Below are positions 16,486 to 26,023 of a stretch of DNA of 64,000 bases, piece by piece (position 1 is the stretch's first letter; every line of letters starts with the position of its first letter). The position numbers were made by a program, and so were the translations under genes. The notes beneath the pieces were generated by a model. The model worked only from the letters and a program-made list of their open reading frames with translations. It ran no database searches and was not told the DNA's origin. Source of the DNA: Pseudovibrio ascidiaceicola (GTDB lineage: Bacteria; Pseudomonadota; Alphaproteobacteria; Rhizobiales; Stappiaceae); NCBI RefSeq assembly GCF_900114245.1, contig NZ_FOSK01000014.1, forward strand, positions 1-64,000, read 5' to 3'.

Positions 16486-17430
16486 ATGAAGCTCAACGAC
16501 TTTATCAGTGAAAACAAGTCTCTGATTGGCCTTATCATCCTGATGGCCGCAGTGTCCTTCGCCAATGCCAACTTCCTTGGCATCGACAACATGCTCAACA
16601 TCCTGCGTCAGACATCAATCAACGCAGTCATCGCCATGGGCATGACCTTCGTGATCCTGACGGCGGGTATCGATTTGGCGGTCGGTTCCATTCTGGCCTT
16701 CGCTGGCGCCATCTGCGCAAGCCTCATCGGCATGGACACACCGCTCATCATCGCACTGGTCGCCACCATCATGGTTGGCGCGGGCCTTGGTGCAACAAGT
16801 GGCGTGATCATTAGCTACTTCAATGTCCAGCCGTTTATTGCAACGCTGGTTGGTATGACCATGATCCGCGGCGCGACGCTGGTCTATACGCAAGGTCGCC
16901 CGATCTCCACCGGTTACTTTGATGTGGCTGAAAGCTTCTATCAGTTTGGTGGCGGTTACATGTTCGGCATTCCGAACCCAGTGATCCTCATGGTGGTTAT
17001 CTTTGCGCTCTGCTGGTTCGTTCTCAGCCAGACCCGCTTCGGTCGTTACGTTTATGCCATTGGCGGCAATGAAAACGTGGCCCGTCTGTCTGGCATCAAT
17101 GTCAAAAAAGTCAAAATTCTTGTCTACGCCCTCAGCGGAGCGCTCGCAGCACTGGCAGGCATCATCCTGACAGCTCGCCTTGAATCTGCACAGCCAACAG
17201 CAGGTCTGGGATACGAGCTCGACGCAATTGCAGCCGTGGTTCTTGGCGGCACAAGCCTTGCAGGCGGCAAAGGCCGGATCTTCGGCACCATCATTGGTGC
17301 CCTTATTATCGGTGTATTGAATAACGCACTGAATATTATGGATGTTTCATCCTACTACCAGATGATCGCGAAAGGTGCGGTTATCCTTCTGGCGGTTGTC
17401 GTCGACAGCCGTGGCAAATCAAACGCGTGA
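16486..17430 (+). CDS. rbsC: Ribose ABC transporter permease (RbsC)
   Basis: 314 aa, inner-membrane subunit of the CUT2 ribose importer with about 8-10 helices. It carries the family core [21 protein letters not shown] near residues 45-65 and the coupling segment [21 protein letters not shown] near 185-205. The C-terminal [22 protein letters not shown] is typical. It starts 5 bp after rbsA and lies 29 bp before the chosen rbsB start. Confidence 0.93.
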   Translation: MKLNDFISENKSLIGLIILMAAVSFANANFLGIDNMLNILRQTSINAVIAMGMTFVILTAGIDLAVGSILAFAGAICASLIGMDTPLIIALVATIMVGAGLGATSGVIISYFNVQPFIATLVGMTMIRGATLVYTQGRPISTGYFDVAESFYQFGGGYMFGIPNPVILMVVIFALCWFVLSQTRFGRYVYAIGGNENVARLSGINVKKVKILVYALSGALAALAGIILTARLESAQPTAGLGYELDAIAAVVLGGTSLAGGKGRIFGTIIGALIIGVLNNALNIMDVSSYYQMIAKGAVILLAVVVDSRGKSNA

Positions 17431-17459
17431 GCAATCAAACTGAACCTCGGGAGGTTTCT

Positions 17460-18341
17460 ATGAAAAAACTAGTAAGTTTGGCAGCAGGTGCTGCTCTTCT
17501 TCTCGGCTCCACAGCAGTTTCAATGGCACAGGACACACTGGCTCTGGTCGTGTCCACTCTGAACAACCCGTTCTTTGTGACCTTGAAAGAAGGTGCTGAA
17601 GCACGCGCAAATGAGCTCGGCTACAAGATTGTTGTTCTTGACAGCCAGAACGATCCTGCAAAAGAACTGGCAAACGTGGAAGACGTGCTGAGCAAGAACG
17701 TTTCGATCCTGCTCATCAACCCAACAGACTCTGACGCTGTTTCCAGCTCCATCCGCGCAGCAAACCGCAAAAACGTACCAGTGGTCACACTCGACCGTGG
17801 CGCAGCACGCGGCACTGTGGAATCCCACGTGGCGTCCGACAACATCCTCGGCGGCGAAATGGCTGGTGAGTTGATCGTTGAAACCCTGCGCGGCAGCGGC
17901 AAGATTGTTGAGCTGGAAGGTGTTCCAGGTACTTCTGCTGCACGTGATCGTGGTACTGGCTTCAAAAAAGCAATGCACGGCGCTTCTGGCATCGAGCTTG
18001 TTGCTGTACAGCCAGCAGACTTCGACCGCACCAAAGGCCTGAACGTGATGGAAAACATCCTGCAGGCACAGCCAGAAATCGATGCTGTTTTCGCACACAA
18101 CGATGAAATGGCTCTGGGCGCGATCAAGGCAATCGAAGCGGCTAACCGCGACATCCTCGTTGTTGGCTTTGACGGCACTGACGACGGCGTAAAAGCTGTT
18201 GAAGAAGGTACAATGCTGGCAACTGTTGCACAGCAAGCTGGCATGATTGGTTCCATCGGCGTAGACACTGCGGACAAAGTCCTCAAAGGTGAAAAAGTCG
18301 ATGCGTATACCCCAGTTGCGCTGAAGCTTGTTACCAAGTAA
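17460..18341 (+). CDS. rbsB: Ribose-binding periplasmic protein (RbsB)
   Basis: 293 aa from the ATG at 17460. The signal peptide [23 protein letters not shown] is followed by the mature start [16 protein letters not shown], the hallmark opening of type-I sugar-binding proteins. CGGGAGGT at 17448-17455 is a strong ribosome binding site. A GTG further upstream would overlap rbsC and add 11 residues in front of the signal peptide, so it is rejected. [19 protein letters not shown] and [18 protein letters not shown] agree with RbsB and the ribose-binding cleft. Confidence 0.93.
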   Translation: MKKLVSLAAGAALLLGSTAVSMAQDTLALVVSTLNNPFFVTLKEGAEARANELGYKIVVLDSQNDPAKELANVEDVLSKNVSILLINPTDSDAVSSSIRAANRKNVPVVTLDRGAARGTVESHVASDNILGGEMAGELIVETLRGSGKIVELEGVPGTSAARDRGTGFKKAMHGASGIELVAVQPADFDRTKGLNVMENILQAQPEIDAVFAHNDEMALGAIKAIEAANRDILVVGFDGTDDGVKAVEEGTMLATVAQQAGMIGSIGVDTADKVLKGEKVDAYTPVALKLVTK

Positions 18342-18362
18342 GTGCAAGTAATCTGAATAAGA

Positions 18363-18390
18363 TCGGGTTTGGCGTAAGCGCCAGGCCCGA
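18363..18390 (+). terminator. Stem-loop between rbsB and rbsR
   Basis: Twelve-base arms at 18363-18374 and 18379-18390 pair with two G-U wobbles around a TAAG tetraloop. No T-run follows. It probably protects the rbsDACB message from 3' decay and lowers expression of the regulator and kinase downstream, rather than ending transcription completely. Confidence 0.6.
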
Positions 18391-18410
18391 CTCTTAGAAC
18401 CGGAGCGGAA

Positions 18411-19406
18411 ATGGTCAGTATCAAGGATGTTGCACAAGCTGCGGGGGTATCCGCATCTACAGTGTCTCACGTGATCAACGAGACGCGCTATGTTGCACCC
18501 CTGACCAAGCAAAAAGTCGAGGAAGTTATTCAGGCTCTCGGCTTCCAGCCAAGCATGATGGCGCGCGCGCTCAAGGTAAAGCGCACCAACATCATCGGCA
18601 TGCTGGTTTCAAGCAGTTCCAACCCTTTCTTCGCAGACGTGGTACGCGGCGTGGAAGAGGGGTGTTACCAACACAATTTCAGTCTCATCCTGTGTAATTC
18701 CGGCCATCAATCCGACAGGCAGCTGGCAAACCTCAACACCTTGCTTCAGCGCCGCATTGATGCCCTTCTGGTGATGACTACCAAAACAGACCCTGCGCTT
18801 TACCAGCAGCTCAGCAAGCTAGGTAAACTGCCAAAAGCAATCCTTGATTCAGCCCCGCACCCAAACGCCTGCACTTTGCAGGATGACTCCGTATTAGGTG
18901 GAAGACTGGCAACAGAACATCTGATCAAGAGCGGCCTGACCAAAATCGGTTGCCTCATGGGACCGCAGGATCATCCACGATCCATTGAGCGTTACAAAGG
19001 CTATAAATCAGCCATGGAAGCGGCAGGTCTGCCTGTCGAAGCTAAATGGCAATCCGCCGGTCTTCTCACCGCGTCTGGCGGCTATGAAGGCATGAAGCAG
19101 ATTTTGGAGGCTGACAACCAGCCCGAAGCCATCTTTGCCTTCAACGACTTGATGGCGATGGGTGCCTATCGCGCTATTCAGGAACGTGGTCTGCGCATTC
19201 CCGAAGATATCTCCGTTATCGGATACGATGATGTTGAGTACGCGTCCTACATGGCACCCACACTAACAACAATCAAACAGCCCAGCTTTGAGCTTGGGCT
19301 GAGCGCTGCAGAAGCGTTGATCAATCATCTGGAAGAAAAAACAGAAATGCCACCGGTCATCAAGCTGGTGCCGGAACTGATCGTCCGCAGCTCTGTTATT
19401 AACTAG
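18411..19406 (+). CDS. rbsR: LacI-family transcriptional regulator (RbsR-like)
   Basis: 331 aa. The N-terminal LacI helix-turn-helix is plain (VSIKDVAQAAGVSASTVSHVINETRYV), with the hinge helix near residues 48-58 (PSMMARALKVKRTNIIGML). The rest is a periplasmic-binding-protein-like ribose sensor domain related to RbsB. Location between rbsB and rbsK, and the LacI-type operators before rbsD, support the role of ribose repressor. The ribosome binding site is CGGAGCGG at 18401-18408. Confidence 0.88.
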   Translation: MVSIKDVAQAAGVSASTVSHVINETRYVAPLTKQKVEEVIQALGFQPSMMARALKVKRTNIIGMLVSSSSNPFFADVVRGVEEGCYQHNFSLILCNSGHQSDRQLANLNTLLQRRIDALLVMTTKTDPALYQQLSKLGKLPKAILDSAPHPNACTLQDDSVLGGRLATEHLIKSGLTKIGCLMGPQDHPRSIERYKGYKSAMEAAGLPVEAKWQSAGLLTASGGYEGMKQILEADNQPEAIFAFNDLMAMGAYRAIQERGLRIPEDISVIGYDDVEYASYMAPTLTTIKQPSFELGLSAAEALINHLEEKTEMPPVIKLVPELIVRSSVIN

Positions 19407-19415
19407 GAAGTATTC

Positions 19416-20333
19416 ATGTCCATCGTCATTGTCGGTTCCATCAATGTTGATATCACAACCCGTTCTGACCGGTTGCCACAGCCGGGTGAAACGCTGCATG
19501 GACACAGCTACACCATCAATCTGGGCGGCAAGGGCTGCAATCAGGCCGTTGCAGTCTCCAAACTGGGCGGGGACGCACAGCTCGTCGGACGCATCGGCAA
19601 AGATGGTTTTGGTGACATCGCTGCCCAGCATCTGGCGGACATGGGCGTTTCAACAGAGCATGTGCACACGGATGCAAACCACGGCACCGGCATTGCGGTC
19701 ATCGGCGTGGATGCAAACTCCGAAAACAGCATCACCGTGATTGGCGGCGCAAACCTTGCCGTTGACGAAAGCGATCTGGAACGCACATCAGATGTGCTGA
19801 AGAGCGCCGAAATCATGCTCATGCAGCTGGAAATTCCGGTTGAGACCTGCCTGAGCGCAGCAAAGAAAGTCCGTGCGTCTGGCGGTAAGGTGATCTTTGA
19901 TCCAGCTCCTGCACCAGTTGATGGCTTGCCGGAGGGCTTCCTGCAAAACGTTGATATTGCAACGCCAAACGAGACCGAAACCGAGATCCTGACCGGCTTC
20001 CGCCCATCCAATGCTGAAGAAGCAGCCCATGCCGCAAATTTACTGCGTGAAAAAGGCGTTGCAGCAGCTGTTGTGAAGCTGGGCGCACGCGGCGTCTACT
20101 TCAAGGATGAGACAAGCGAAGGTTTTGTCGAGCCGTTCAAAGTGAATGCGATTGACACCGTAGCAGCAGGAGATTGCTTCAACGGCGGCCTGGCCTATGC
20201 ACTGTCCTGCGGCAAATCTCTGGCAGAAGCTGTGCGCTTTGCAGCCGCTTGCGGCGCGCTGTCCACCACCAAACACGGTGCAGCTACATCCGCGCCAAGT
20301 CTGGCGGAAGTTGAAGCTTTGATGGGGGCTTAA
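19416..20333 (+). CDS. rbsK: Ribokinase (RbsK)
   Basis: 305 aa, PfkB family, which phosphorylates ribose at O5. Signature 1 is seen as LGGKGCNQAVAVSKLGG near residue 38. Signature 2 is DTVAAGDCFNGG with the catalytic base at D253. The N-terminus MSIVIVGSINVDITTR is that of bacterial ribokinases. It begins 9 bp after rbsR and closes the ribose operon. Confidence 0.93.
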   Translation: MSIVIVGSINVDITTRSDRLPQPGETLHGHSYTINLGGKGCNQAVAVSKLGGDAQLVGRIGKDGFGDIAAQHLADMGVSTEHVHTDANHGTGIAVIGVDANSENSITVIGGANLAVDESDLERTSDVLKSAEIMLMQLEIPVETCLSAAKKVRASGGKVIFDPAPAPVDGLPEGFLQNVDIATPNETETEILTGFRPSNAEEAAHAANLLREKGVAAAVVKLGARGVYFKDETSEGFVEPFKVNAIDTVAAGDCFNGGLAYALSCGKSLAEAVRFAAACGALSTTKHGAATSAPSLAEVEALMGA

Positions 20334-20352
20334 GGCTCTCAAAAAGAATGAA

Positions 20353-20384
20353 GTTGGGGTTGGCAGCCTTTTCGCAACCCCAAC
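20353..20384 (+). terminator. Probable terminator after rbsK, possibly bidirectional
   Basis: Perfect 10-bp arms GTTGGGGTTG (20353-20362) and CAACCCCAAC (20375-20384) enclose a 12-nt loop. The T-rich tail is weak on the plus strand. On the minus strand the stem is followed by CTTCATTCTTTTT. It lies between the convergent rbsK and queF genes. Confidence 0.6.
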
Positions 20385-20390
20385 TGTTAA

Positions 20391-20437
20391 GACGCATTCC
20401 CGAAAAGCGGATGCCGGCTTTCGGATAAGAATACGCC
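20391..20437. repeat. Palindromic intergenic element with CCGAAAAGC / GGCTTTCGG core
   Basis: Nested inverted repeat: outer GCATTC against GAATACGC, inner CCGAAAAGC against GGCTTTCGG around GGATGCC. It resembles a short palindrome family I remember from Rhizobiales intergenic regions (CCGAAAA...TTTTCGG). It lies directly downstream of queF and may also act as its transcript end. Copy number in this genome cannot be judged from the window. Confidence 0.45.
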
Positions 20438-20447
20438 AGGCAAATGT

Positions 20448-20915
20448 TTAACCGCGACCGCGATAGGTCGGCACGCCCTGTTCAGGAATCCAGACGCCTT
20501 TTGGCTCTTCACCGGTCTGGTAGAACACATCAATCGGAATACCACCGCGCGGATACCAGTAGCCGCCAATACGCAGCCAGATCGGGTTCAGTGTGTCCAC
20601 CAGACGCTTACCGATGGAAACGGTGCAGTCTTCGTGGAAGGCGCCATGGTTGCGGAAAGATGTCAGGAACAGTTTCAGGGACTTGCTCTCAACAAGCCAT
20701 TCATCCGGCACATAATCAATCACCAGATGAGCAAAATCTGGCTGATTGGTGATCGGGCACAAAGAGGTAAACTCAGGCGCTGTAAAGCGCACTGCGTACG
20801 GCGTGCCCTGTTGTGGGTTCGGAACGCGTTCCAGAACGGCTTCTTCAGGGGATTGTGGCTGAACAGTATCACCGCCCAGCATGGTCAGATTTTTATAGAT
20901 ATCGTCGTTGCTCAT
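20448..20915 (-). CDS. queF: NADPH-dependent 7-cyano-7-deazaguanine reductase (QueF)
   Basis: 155 aa, the unimodular YkvM-type QueF, which reduces the nitrile of preQ0 to the amine of preQ1. The nucleophilic cysteine is C53 in [14 protein letters not shown] and the QueF motif is ESKSLK (residues 76-81). [11 protein letters not shown] follows as expected. I start at the ATG at 20915 ([10 protein letters not shown]) with GAGAGAA just upstream. A longer frame from 20954 lacks a ribosome binding site. Last gene of queC-D-E-F. Confidence 0.93.
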   Translation of the reverse strand: MSNDDIYKNLTMLGGDTVQPQSPEEAVLERVPNPQQGTPYAVRFTAPEFTSLCPITNQPDFAHLVIDYVPDEWLVESKSLKLFLTSFRNHGAFHEDCTVSIGKRLVDTLNPIWLRIGGYWYPRGGIPIDVFYQTGEEPKGVWIPEQGVPTYRGRG

Positions 20916-20987
20916 TGTTCTCTCGAATTCTTCGTTCTCATGCATATCCGTCATTAAAGGCTGATCACCAGCTTGCCGGAATATGCT

Positions 20988-21710
20988 TTAAACACCGCGC
21001 TTGTTGCCCCACAGCAGCACGTGCAGCTGCGGCAGAATGCGTGGCTTGAACCATTGATCGGAAACAGTTTTGTCCACCAGCCAGTGCATGCGATCCATGA
21101 TGCCATCCATATCGATCTGGGCGTCAGCTTCCTCAGGAGGAGGAGGGGTATGGTTCCCTGGTTGCAGATACATTGGCAGATAAGGGTAGCGCTCGCCAAC
21201 CTGCTTGGCCCAGTCGTAATCGACATCATCGAACACAACCACTTTGATCACACAGGTGGCAGAGTTGATGGCCGCGTCCAGACAGGCATCGAACTTGTCC
21301 CAATTGACAGTCTCACCAGAGGAAGGCGGTTTCGGGCTCAGCACCAGCGTATCCAGATCTGCAAACCAGTCCCGCGCAACAGATCCCTGTGTCTCGATGG
21401 CGAATTTATAACCCTTCGCTTTGCCGAGTGAGATTACTTGCGAAAAATCCTGAATGGCAGGATTACCGCCAGAAAGGGAAACTGTGATCGGCTGATGACC
21501 GGACAGTTCCTCAATCTTGTGCCAGACGTCCGCACTGTCCATCTGATCCCAGGTATGACGATAGGCACTGTCCACCGCATGCAAGGTATCACACCAGCTG
21601 CAACGATAATCGCAGCCGCCAGCGCGTACAAATACGGTCGGTTCACCAATCAAAGCACCTTCGCCTTGTATGGTTGGCCCGAAGATCTCGCTGATACTGA
21701 GTTTACTCAT
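20988..21710 (-). CDS. queE: 7-carboxy-7-deazaguanine synthase (QueE), radical SAM
   Basis: 240 aa. It converts 6-carboxytetrahydropterin to 7-carboxy-7-deazaguanine. The radical-SAM motif is CX3CX2C, with C33, C37 and C40 in [12 protein letters not shown], preceded by the QueE opening [22 protein letters not shown]. The start at 21710 overlaps the queD stop in an ATGA junction, so translation is coupled. The C-terminal part fits the compact fold of QueE. Confidence 0.93.
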   Translation of the reverse strand: MSKLSISEIFGPTIQGEGALIGEPTVFVRAGGCDYRCSWCDTLHAVDSAYRHTWDQMDSADVWHKIEELSGHQPITVSLSGGNPAIQDFSQVISLGKAKGYKFAIETQGSVARDWFADLDTLVLSPKPPSSGETVNWDKFDACLDAAINSATCVIKVVVFDDVDYDWAKQVGERYPYLPMYLQPGNHTPPPPEEADAQIDMDGIMDRMHWLVDKTVSDQWFKPRILPQLHVLLWGNKRGV

Positions 21711-22063
21711 GGCCGGTATTCCGCCCATGTTTTTGGCGTTTCACTCACACGCACAGCGCAGGTCTCCACCCAGTGCCCTTTGCAGAACTCATAGACGGTC
21801 TTGGCCAGAAATTCAGAGGTGACCTGATCATGCCCAAACACCTCATTCAGGTGGCGATGATCCAGTTCGTCATCAATGAAACGCTTGAGTGGCTTCAACT
21901 CCGTGAAGTCCACCACAAAGCCATGCTCATCCAGATTCTTACTGGCAAGTTCAATCACCACAATGTAGTTGTGGCCATGCAGGCGCGCACAGGGATGTCC
22001 CTCCGGCATTTCGCAGAGTTGGTGCGAAGCCGAGAAGTGAAATTCCTTTGTGATTTTGTACAT
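21707..22063 (-). CDS. queD: 6-carboxy-5,6,7,8-tetrahydropterin synthase (QueD)
   Basis: 118 aa. Converts dihydroneopterin triphosphate to 6-carboxytetrahydropterin. Zinc ligands are H14 (FSASH), H29 and H31 (LHGH), and the nucleophile is C25 in CARLHGHNY. Its start codon shares one base with the queC stop (TAATG), and its stop overlaps the queE start. These junctions mark a tightly coupled operon. Confidence 0.94.
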   Translation of the reverse strand: MYKITKEFHFSASHQLCEMPEGHPCARLHGHNYIVVIELASKNLDEHGFVVDFTELKPLKRFIDDELDHRHLNEVFGHDQVTSEFLAKTVYEFCKGHWVETCAVRVSETPKTWAEYRP

Positions 22064-22761
22064 TATGGTTCCGCTCGTTCCACCACGGCTTTCCAGTAGT
22101 CCGGATCCGCGTATTCCGTTGGGTCCTCAACACCCGCAATGTCAAAAGCTTCGCGCCGTTCAACACAGGTGCCGCACCGCCCGCAGTGTTTCTCTCCGCC
22201 TTTGTAACAAGACCACGTGTCCTCAAACGGCACGTTGATCCGGGCACCTTCAGCAACGATGGCACCCTTGGAGATTTCAACAAATGGCGTGTAAAGGCTC
22301 ACATTGGCATAGCCGTCCAAAGCCAGCTTCTGCATGGCTTCAAAGCTTTTGATAAAGCCAGGGCGACAGTCCGGATAGATGAAGTGATCACCCCCGTGCA
22401 CCGCCGCAGCCACAGCATCGGCCTGCTGAGCAGCCGCAATGCCAAAGCCGATGGACAGCATGATTGCGTTTCGGTTGGGAACCACAGTGACCTTCATGTT
22501 CTCTTCGGCATAATGGCCGTCAGGAACATCAACATCATCGGTTAGAGCGGAGCCGCTTAAATGCGCTCCTATCTGGCTCATGTCCAGAATATGATGAGGC
22601 ACACCAAGCTGCTTTGCAGCATGCGCTGCATAGTCCAACTCTTTTTTGTGCCGTTGGCCGTAATCAAAAGAGACGAGGCCGAGCAATTCGTTTTCACGCG
22701 CAACCTTGTAGGCAAGCGTGACCGAATCCAATCCGCCGGAGCAGATTACGATAGTCTTCAT
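22063..22761 (-). CDS. queC: 7-cyano-7-deazaguanine (preQ0) synthase (QueC)
   Basis: 232 aa. ATP-dependent conversion of carboxy-deazaguanine to preQ0. The PP-loop is SGGLDS at residues 8-13, and the zinc site is the four-cysteine C-terminal motif in CYKGGEKHCGRCGTC. I start at the ATG at 22761 (MKTIVICSGG) with AAGGACT about 9 bp upstream. That ribosome binding site can be paired with an upstream strand (see the leader entry). First gene of the operon. Confidence 0.93.
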   Translation of the reverse strand: MKTIVICSGGLDSVTLAYKVARENELLGLVSFDYGQRHKKELDYAAHAAKQLGVPHHILDMSQIGAHLSGSALTDDVDVPDGHYAEENMKVTVVPNRNAIMLSIGFGIAAAQQADAVAAAVHGGDHFIYPDCRPGFIKSFEAMQKLALDGYANVSLYTPFVEISKGAIVAEGARINVPFEDTWSCYKGGEKHCGRCGTCVERREAFDIAGVEDPTEYADPDYWKAVVERAEP

Positions 22762-22850
22762 AAGGTTTAGTCCTTGTTTTCGCTGTTGCCGGGTAGGCTG
22801 CGACCGGCACTCATTGCTGAGCAAATCGGTAACTACCAGACTAAAACCTC
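22762..22850 (-). promoter_or_regulatory. Structured 5' leader of queC that can sequester the ribosome binding site
   Basis: Read on the minus strand, GGTTTTAGTC (22848-22839) is complementary to GGACTAAACC (22773-22764) apart from one bulged base. The second arm contains the end of the queC Shine-Dalgarno AAGGACT. The ~65-nt interior has a TGCCGG/CCGGCA hairpin. The GGTAG that follows the first arm is complementary to CTACC at the end of that hairpin loop, so a pseudoknot is possible. It resembles a riboswitch architecture, but I cannot match it to the preQ1-I, II or III consensus that I know. Confidence 0.45.
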
Positions 22851-22980
22851 AAGGAAAAGGACTAATTCGCTCTCTGCATATATCTCATGGATAACCTGCT
22901 GAGTATAAATGCAGATCACACCTCAGGGTTGCAGATGTTCTGCCCAGCGCCCATGTTTGATGCCGCAGGGTTCGCACGCA

Positions 22981-25740
22981 TCAGGACGCGAGGGTCAACA
23001 GTTTAACTTCAAGCTGCACCAGAACGGGTCTCAGAACATTGACGTCATTATCCAGTTCACTGAAGGGATGCCGCCTGTAAAGCTTGATCGCCTTGTCACT
23101 GTCGAGCCGCGCCAGCAACGGCCGTATAAGGCGCAAAGCATCTTCGCGGGCCTTCTTGCGCTCTGGAAGTGACTTCTTCTTGTCACCAATGATCTGCGCA
23201 TATGTCCGCAGCTCACCAGGAATAATTGGCTTTGTGACACACGTGGTGAACCGCTTCAAACTGCCCGTATTGACGTAGTCTTGGCCAGCCTCTTGTTGGC
23301 TGGCAACCTTGGTAACGAAGTCGCCTTCAGCATAGGCCTTTGCAGCCTCCATGCGGGTGATGGCCTTCTCAGCGGACTTGACCACATCCTTGGCAATATC
23401 TTCCCGAAAACCGGTCAGCTCACCGCGCATCGCGTCATACATCCCCTTCATCTCTTTCAAACGGTCCATGTTCTCTTCATAGGAAGAGTTTACGGCGCAT
23501 TCCTGCTCAAGCAGCTTTACCTCTGCTAAAAGATCTTTGAAGCGGGTAGGGTCGAAAGTTTCTTCATTAATGCGAGGAAAGCCCTTCAAAAGCGCCTTTG
23601 CACCTTTCCAGCTTTTGGACTTTGCGGTGAGCATTTCCAGCTCATCCTTCATTGGGCCAGAGGTTTCATTGAACTTGCCCTTGGCAAGCTTGCGATCAAT
23701 CTCGAGCTGGACACCCGCTTTGTAGTCTTCTTCGATCTTCTCAAAGAATTCATCCTGCTGGGGGGTGGTGTAAGGTCCATCTATCTCCTCATCAAGCAGC
23801 GTAACCCGGGCTTTCAATTCTTCCAGATACTTGTCCGCTTTAACTTTGACGGCGTTCACCTGCGAGATAGCTTCTTTCAGATCATCCACAGTGTCTGCGT
23901 TATGGGCTGTCATTTGGGCCTGTTTCAGCTCTAACTCTAACTCACCATGATAGACTTTCTCATGTTTGGGCTGCCTCATCCTCTTAAATCTCTTGGCAAG
24001 CTCAGGGCGCGCCGCGCCCAATTTCGCGAGCAAACTTGGGATCTCCTTGAAAATCTTTTCAATAGGATCAAGTTTCATTTCAAAGACTGCTCTGAAACTG
24101 ACAGCGTCATCAAGTTGTCTGAGCAGAGGCTGCAGACGCCCTCCGTCCAGCTTGTTGCACCGACCCAAGGCCTTGTTGATGTTCATATCAGGTGCTTGTT
24201 CGCGTAAAAGACGAACATCTTCCTCAAGGTTCATTTTAGCTTCAATGTAGTAGATCGCTTTCTTACCAGATTTCGTGGCTGCGACCTTATCAAGAATCTT
24301 TTGAGTACGGGTCTGTAGGTCATCGTATCCAGTTGGATTGGCGTTGATGCCTGCCAGAATGTCTTCTGTCTTAATGAATTCTTCAAGTGCAATGGCTTCC
24401 ATCCCCGTTACGCCTGATGATCGCAGTTCATCTAAAAATTCAAGAGATTCCAGAAGCTTGTTGATCGTTGTACGGGGAACAGCCTTAACGTCCTTACCGT
24501 CGGGCCGTTTCGGGACGGTTGCCATGACATCTTTATCCAGCCCTTCAGTGTCAACAGCGCGCGCACGAGCTTCTGTCTTGCTGTCCTTCGTGACGACCAG
24601 ATGATCCGCATCAAACACAACAAACTTCTCAAGCTGTTGTCGAAAATTTTGGGTCCGTCCATCCAGATTTTTCTGGGCCCATTCGTCTTGCTTGATCCAC
24701 CTTTCGCGGCGTTCAGCCTTTCCCTTCAGTTCCGTGATCACGCGCAGGGTGGACGAGAGATTACGCGTTTCATCACTTTGATAGGTACGAAGGTCCGCCA
24801 GTGTATCTGATGCAGCAGTGGTAGGCTGAACCATTGTCATACTCTCACAAAGGGTCTCAATATATCTGGCCATGCTGCGCAGTTCCGGCAAAGCTTTTTT
24901 ACAGGCCTCTGCATCAGACATAAGCTCCTCCCACCGCGCATCGGAGGGGCGAGATACAGCGTCCTGATACTGGTTCATCTCAACAAGTAGGCTAGTTGCC
25001 AAACCAGAGTAATTAGCATCCTGCAAGTCGTAGATGATCTCCTTCACCTTCTTAACATCCTGGCCGATCAGAATTTGATCTTCGGTACTGACGTAGGTTA
25101 CAGGATGCACCTGCGCATCCCGTAGGAGGTTTTTCATATCTTTAAGTTTGCGTTCCACCTCATCAAGTGTCACCTCGCAAGCTGCAAAGTTGTAGACGCC
25201 GCTTTGAACAATGGCTTTATCCAAAAGTAACCCGACCATTTCGTGGGCAGTTTTGAAAGCCAGTTTCTCATCTTCGAGGCCCTTAAAGATCTGAATTTCT
25301 AGGAAAATTTCTTCTTTCTGTAACTTGAAAGCTGCGATTTGATCGCTAATCATCTTGCTTAAAGTCTGATCGGGCGTATCCGGCATATCGATCACTTCAA
25401 GGGGATTGTTTTGGAGCATGACCATTTCGTTTTTGAGCTCAAAGATCCGCCCACTATCGTCAAATGTCATTGTGGCCGCCGCGTCGCGTCGCGCTTCTTT
25501 TTCTGCCAGAAGACGGTCATGCTCGTCCATCTGGGCAGTTGCTTGTGCAAGCTCTTCCCGTTCCCGCTCGCGTTCAGCCTCGATGACAACACCAAAGGCT
25601 TCCGCCAAACTTGGAAATTTCTCGCCAATCAATGCGAACATTTGCCGAGCCCAGGGTTCCTCAGTGGAACTCATGTGATTTTCAGGGGGATCCGTTCTGG
25701 CTTCTGTTTCTTCATTTCCTGGCATCGGAGGTTCACTCAC
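22981..25740 (-). CDS. Large helical (coiled-coil) protein of unknown function
   Basis: 919 aa from a GTG at 25740; an ATG at 25725 is an equally possible start, since neither has a strong ribosome binding site. No signal peptide, membrane segment or nucleotide-binding motif is visible. The composition is rich in E, K, L, A and D, with long heptad-like stretches (e.g. EAEREREREELAQATAQMDE near residue 55, and residues ~590-700). A cytoplasmic, mostly helical scaffold is implied. It stands alone between queC and a divergent dehydrogenase. I do not recognise the family and assign no function. Confidence 0.75.
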   Translation of the reverse strand: MSEPPMPGNEETEARTDPPENHMSSTEEPWARQMFALIGEKFPSLAEAFGVVIEAEREREREELAQATAQMDEHDRLLAEKEARRDAAATMTFDDSGRIFELKNEMVMLQNNPLEVIDMPDTPDQTLSKMISDQIAAFKLQKEEIFLEIQIFKGLEDEKLAFKTAHEMVGLLLDKAIVQSGVYNFAACEVTLDEVERKLKDMKNLLRDAQVHPVTYVSTEDQILIGQDVKKVKEIIYDLQDANYSGLATSLLVEMNQYQDAVSRPSDARWEELMSDAEACKKALPELRSMARYIETLCESMTMVQPTTAASDTLADLRTYQSDETRNLSSTLRVITELKGKAERRERWIKQDEWAQKNLDGRTQNFRQQLEKFVVFDADHLVVTKDSKTEARARAVDTEGLDKDVMATVPKRPDGKDVKAVPRTTINKLLESLEFLDELRSSGVTGMEAIALEEFIKTEDILAGINANPTGYDDLQTRTQKILDKVAATKSGKKAIYYIEAKMNLEEDVRLLREQAPDMNINKALGRCNKLDGGRLQPLLRQLDDAVSFRAVFEMKLDPIEKIFKEIPSLLAKLGAARPELAKRFKRMRQPKHEKVYHGELELELKQAQMTAHNADTVDDLKEAISQVNAVKVKADKYLEELKARVTLLDEEIDGPYTTPQQDEFFEKIEEDYKAGVQLEIDRKLAKGKFNETSGPMKDELEMLTAKSKSWKGAKALLKGFPRINEETFDPTRFKDLLAEVKLLEQECAVNSSYEENMDRLKEMKGMYDAMRGELTGFREDIAKDVVKSAEKAITRMEAAKAYAEGDFVTKVASQQEAGQDYVNTGSLKRFTTCVTKPIIPGELRTYAQIIGDKKKSLPERKKAREDALRLIRPLLARLDSDKAIKLYRRHPFSELDNDVNVLRPVLVQLEVKLLTLAS

Positions 25741-26023
25741 CCTAATTATGAGAGGTATTCAAACAGGAAAACCAGCGGTCAGATGCGTCTGGCATCTCCG
25801 CAAGGCTCCACTCCAACAAACTGCGCGCAAACGCACACCAGACCGTTATGACGGACCTTCATGAAATATGCGTTGTGATAAATGGTTCGGTTTTCTCTTA
25901 TTATTGATCTAATTCTGTGTCGCTTATGGCCGTTGAAGAACCGCATGCAAACCGCCAGACTTTCTTAGGACAAGAGCGTGTAATCTGAGCACAATCGTAG
26001 CCTCCGTGAGAAGGAACTCCCTC

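Noticed and set aside
17427-17459. Upstream GTG start for rbsB
   Set aside because: It would overlap rbsC and place 11 polar residues before a good signal peptide, whereas the ATG at 17460 has a strong ribosome binding site.
22762-22850. Naming the queC leader a preQ1 riboswitch
   Set aside because: The H-type pseudoknot and A-rich tail of preQ1-I, and the layouts of classes II and III, were not found. Kept only as an unassigned structured leader.
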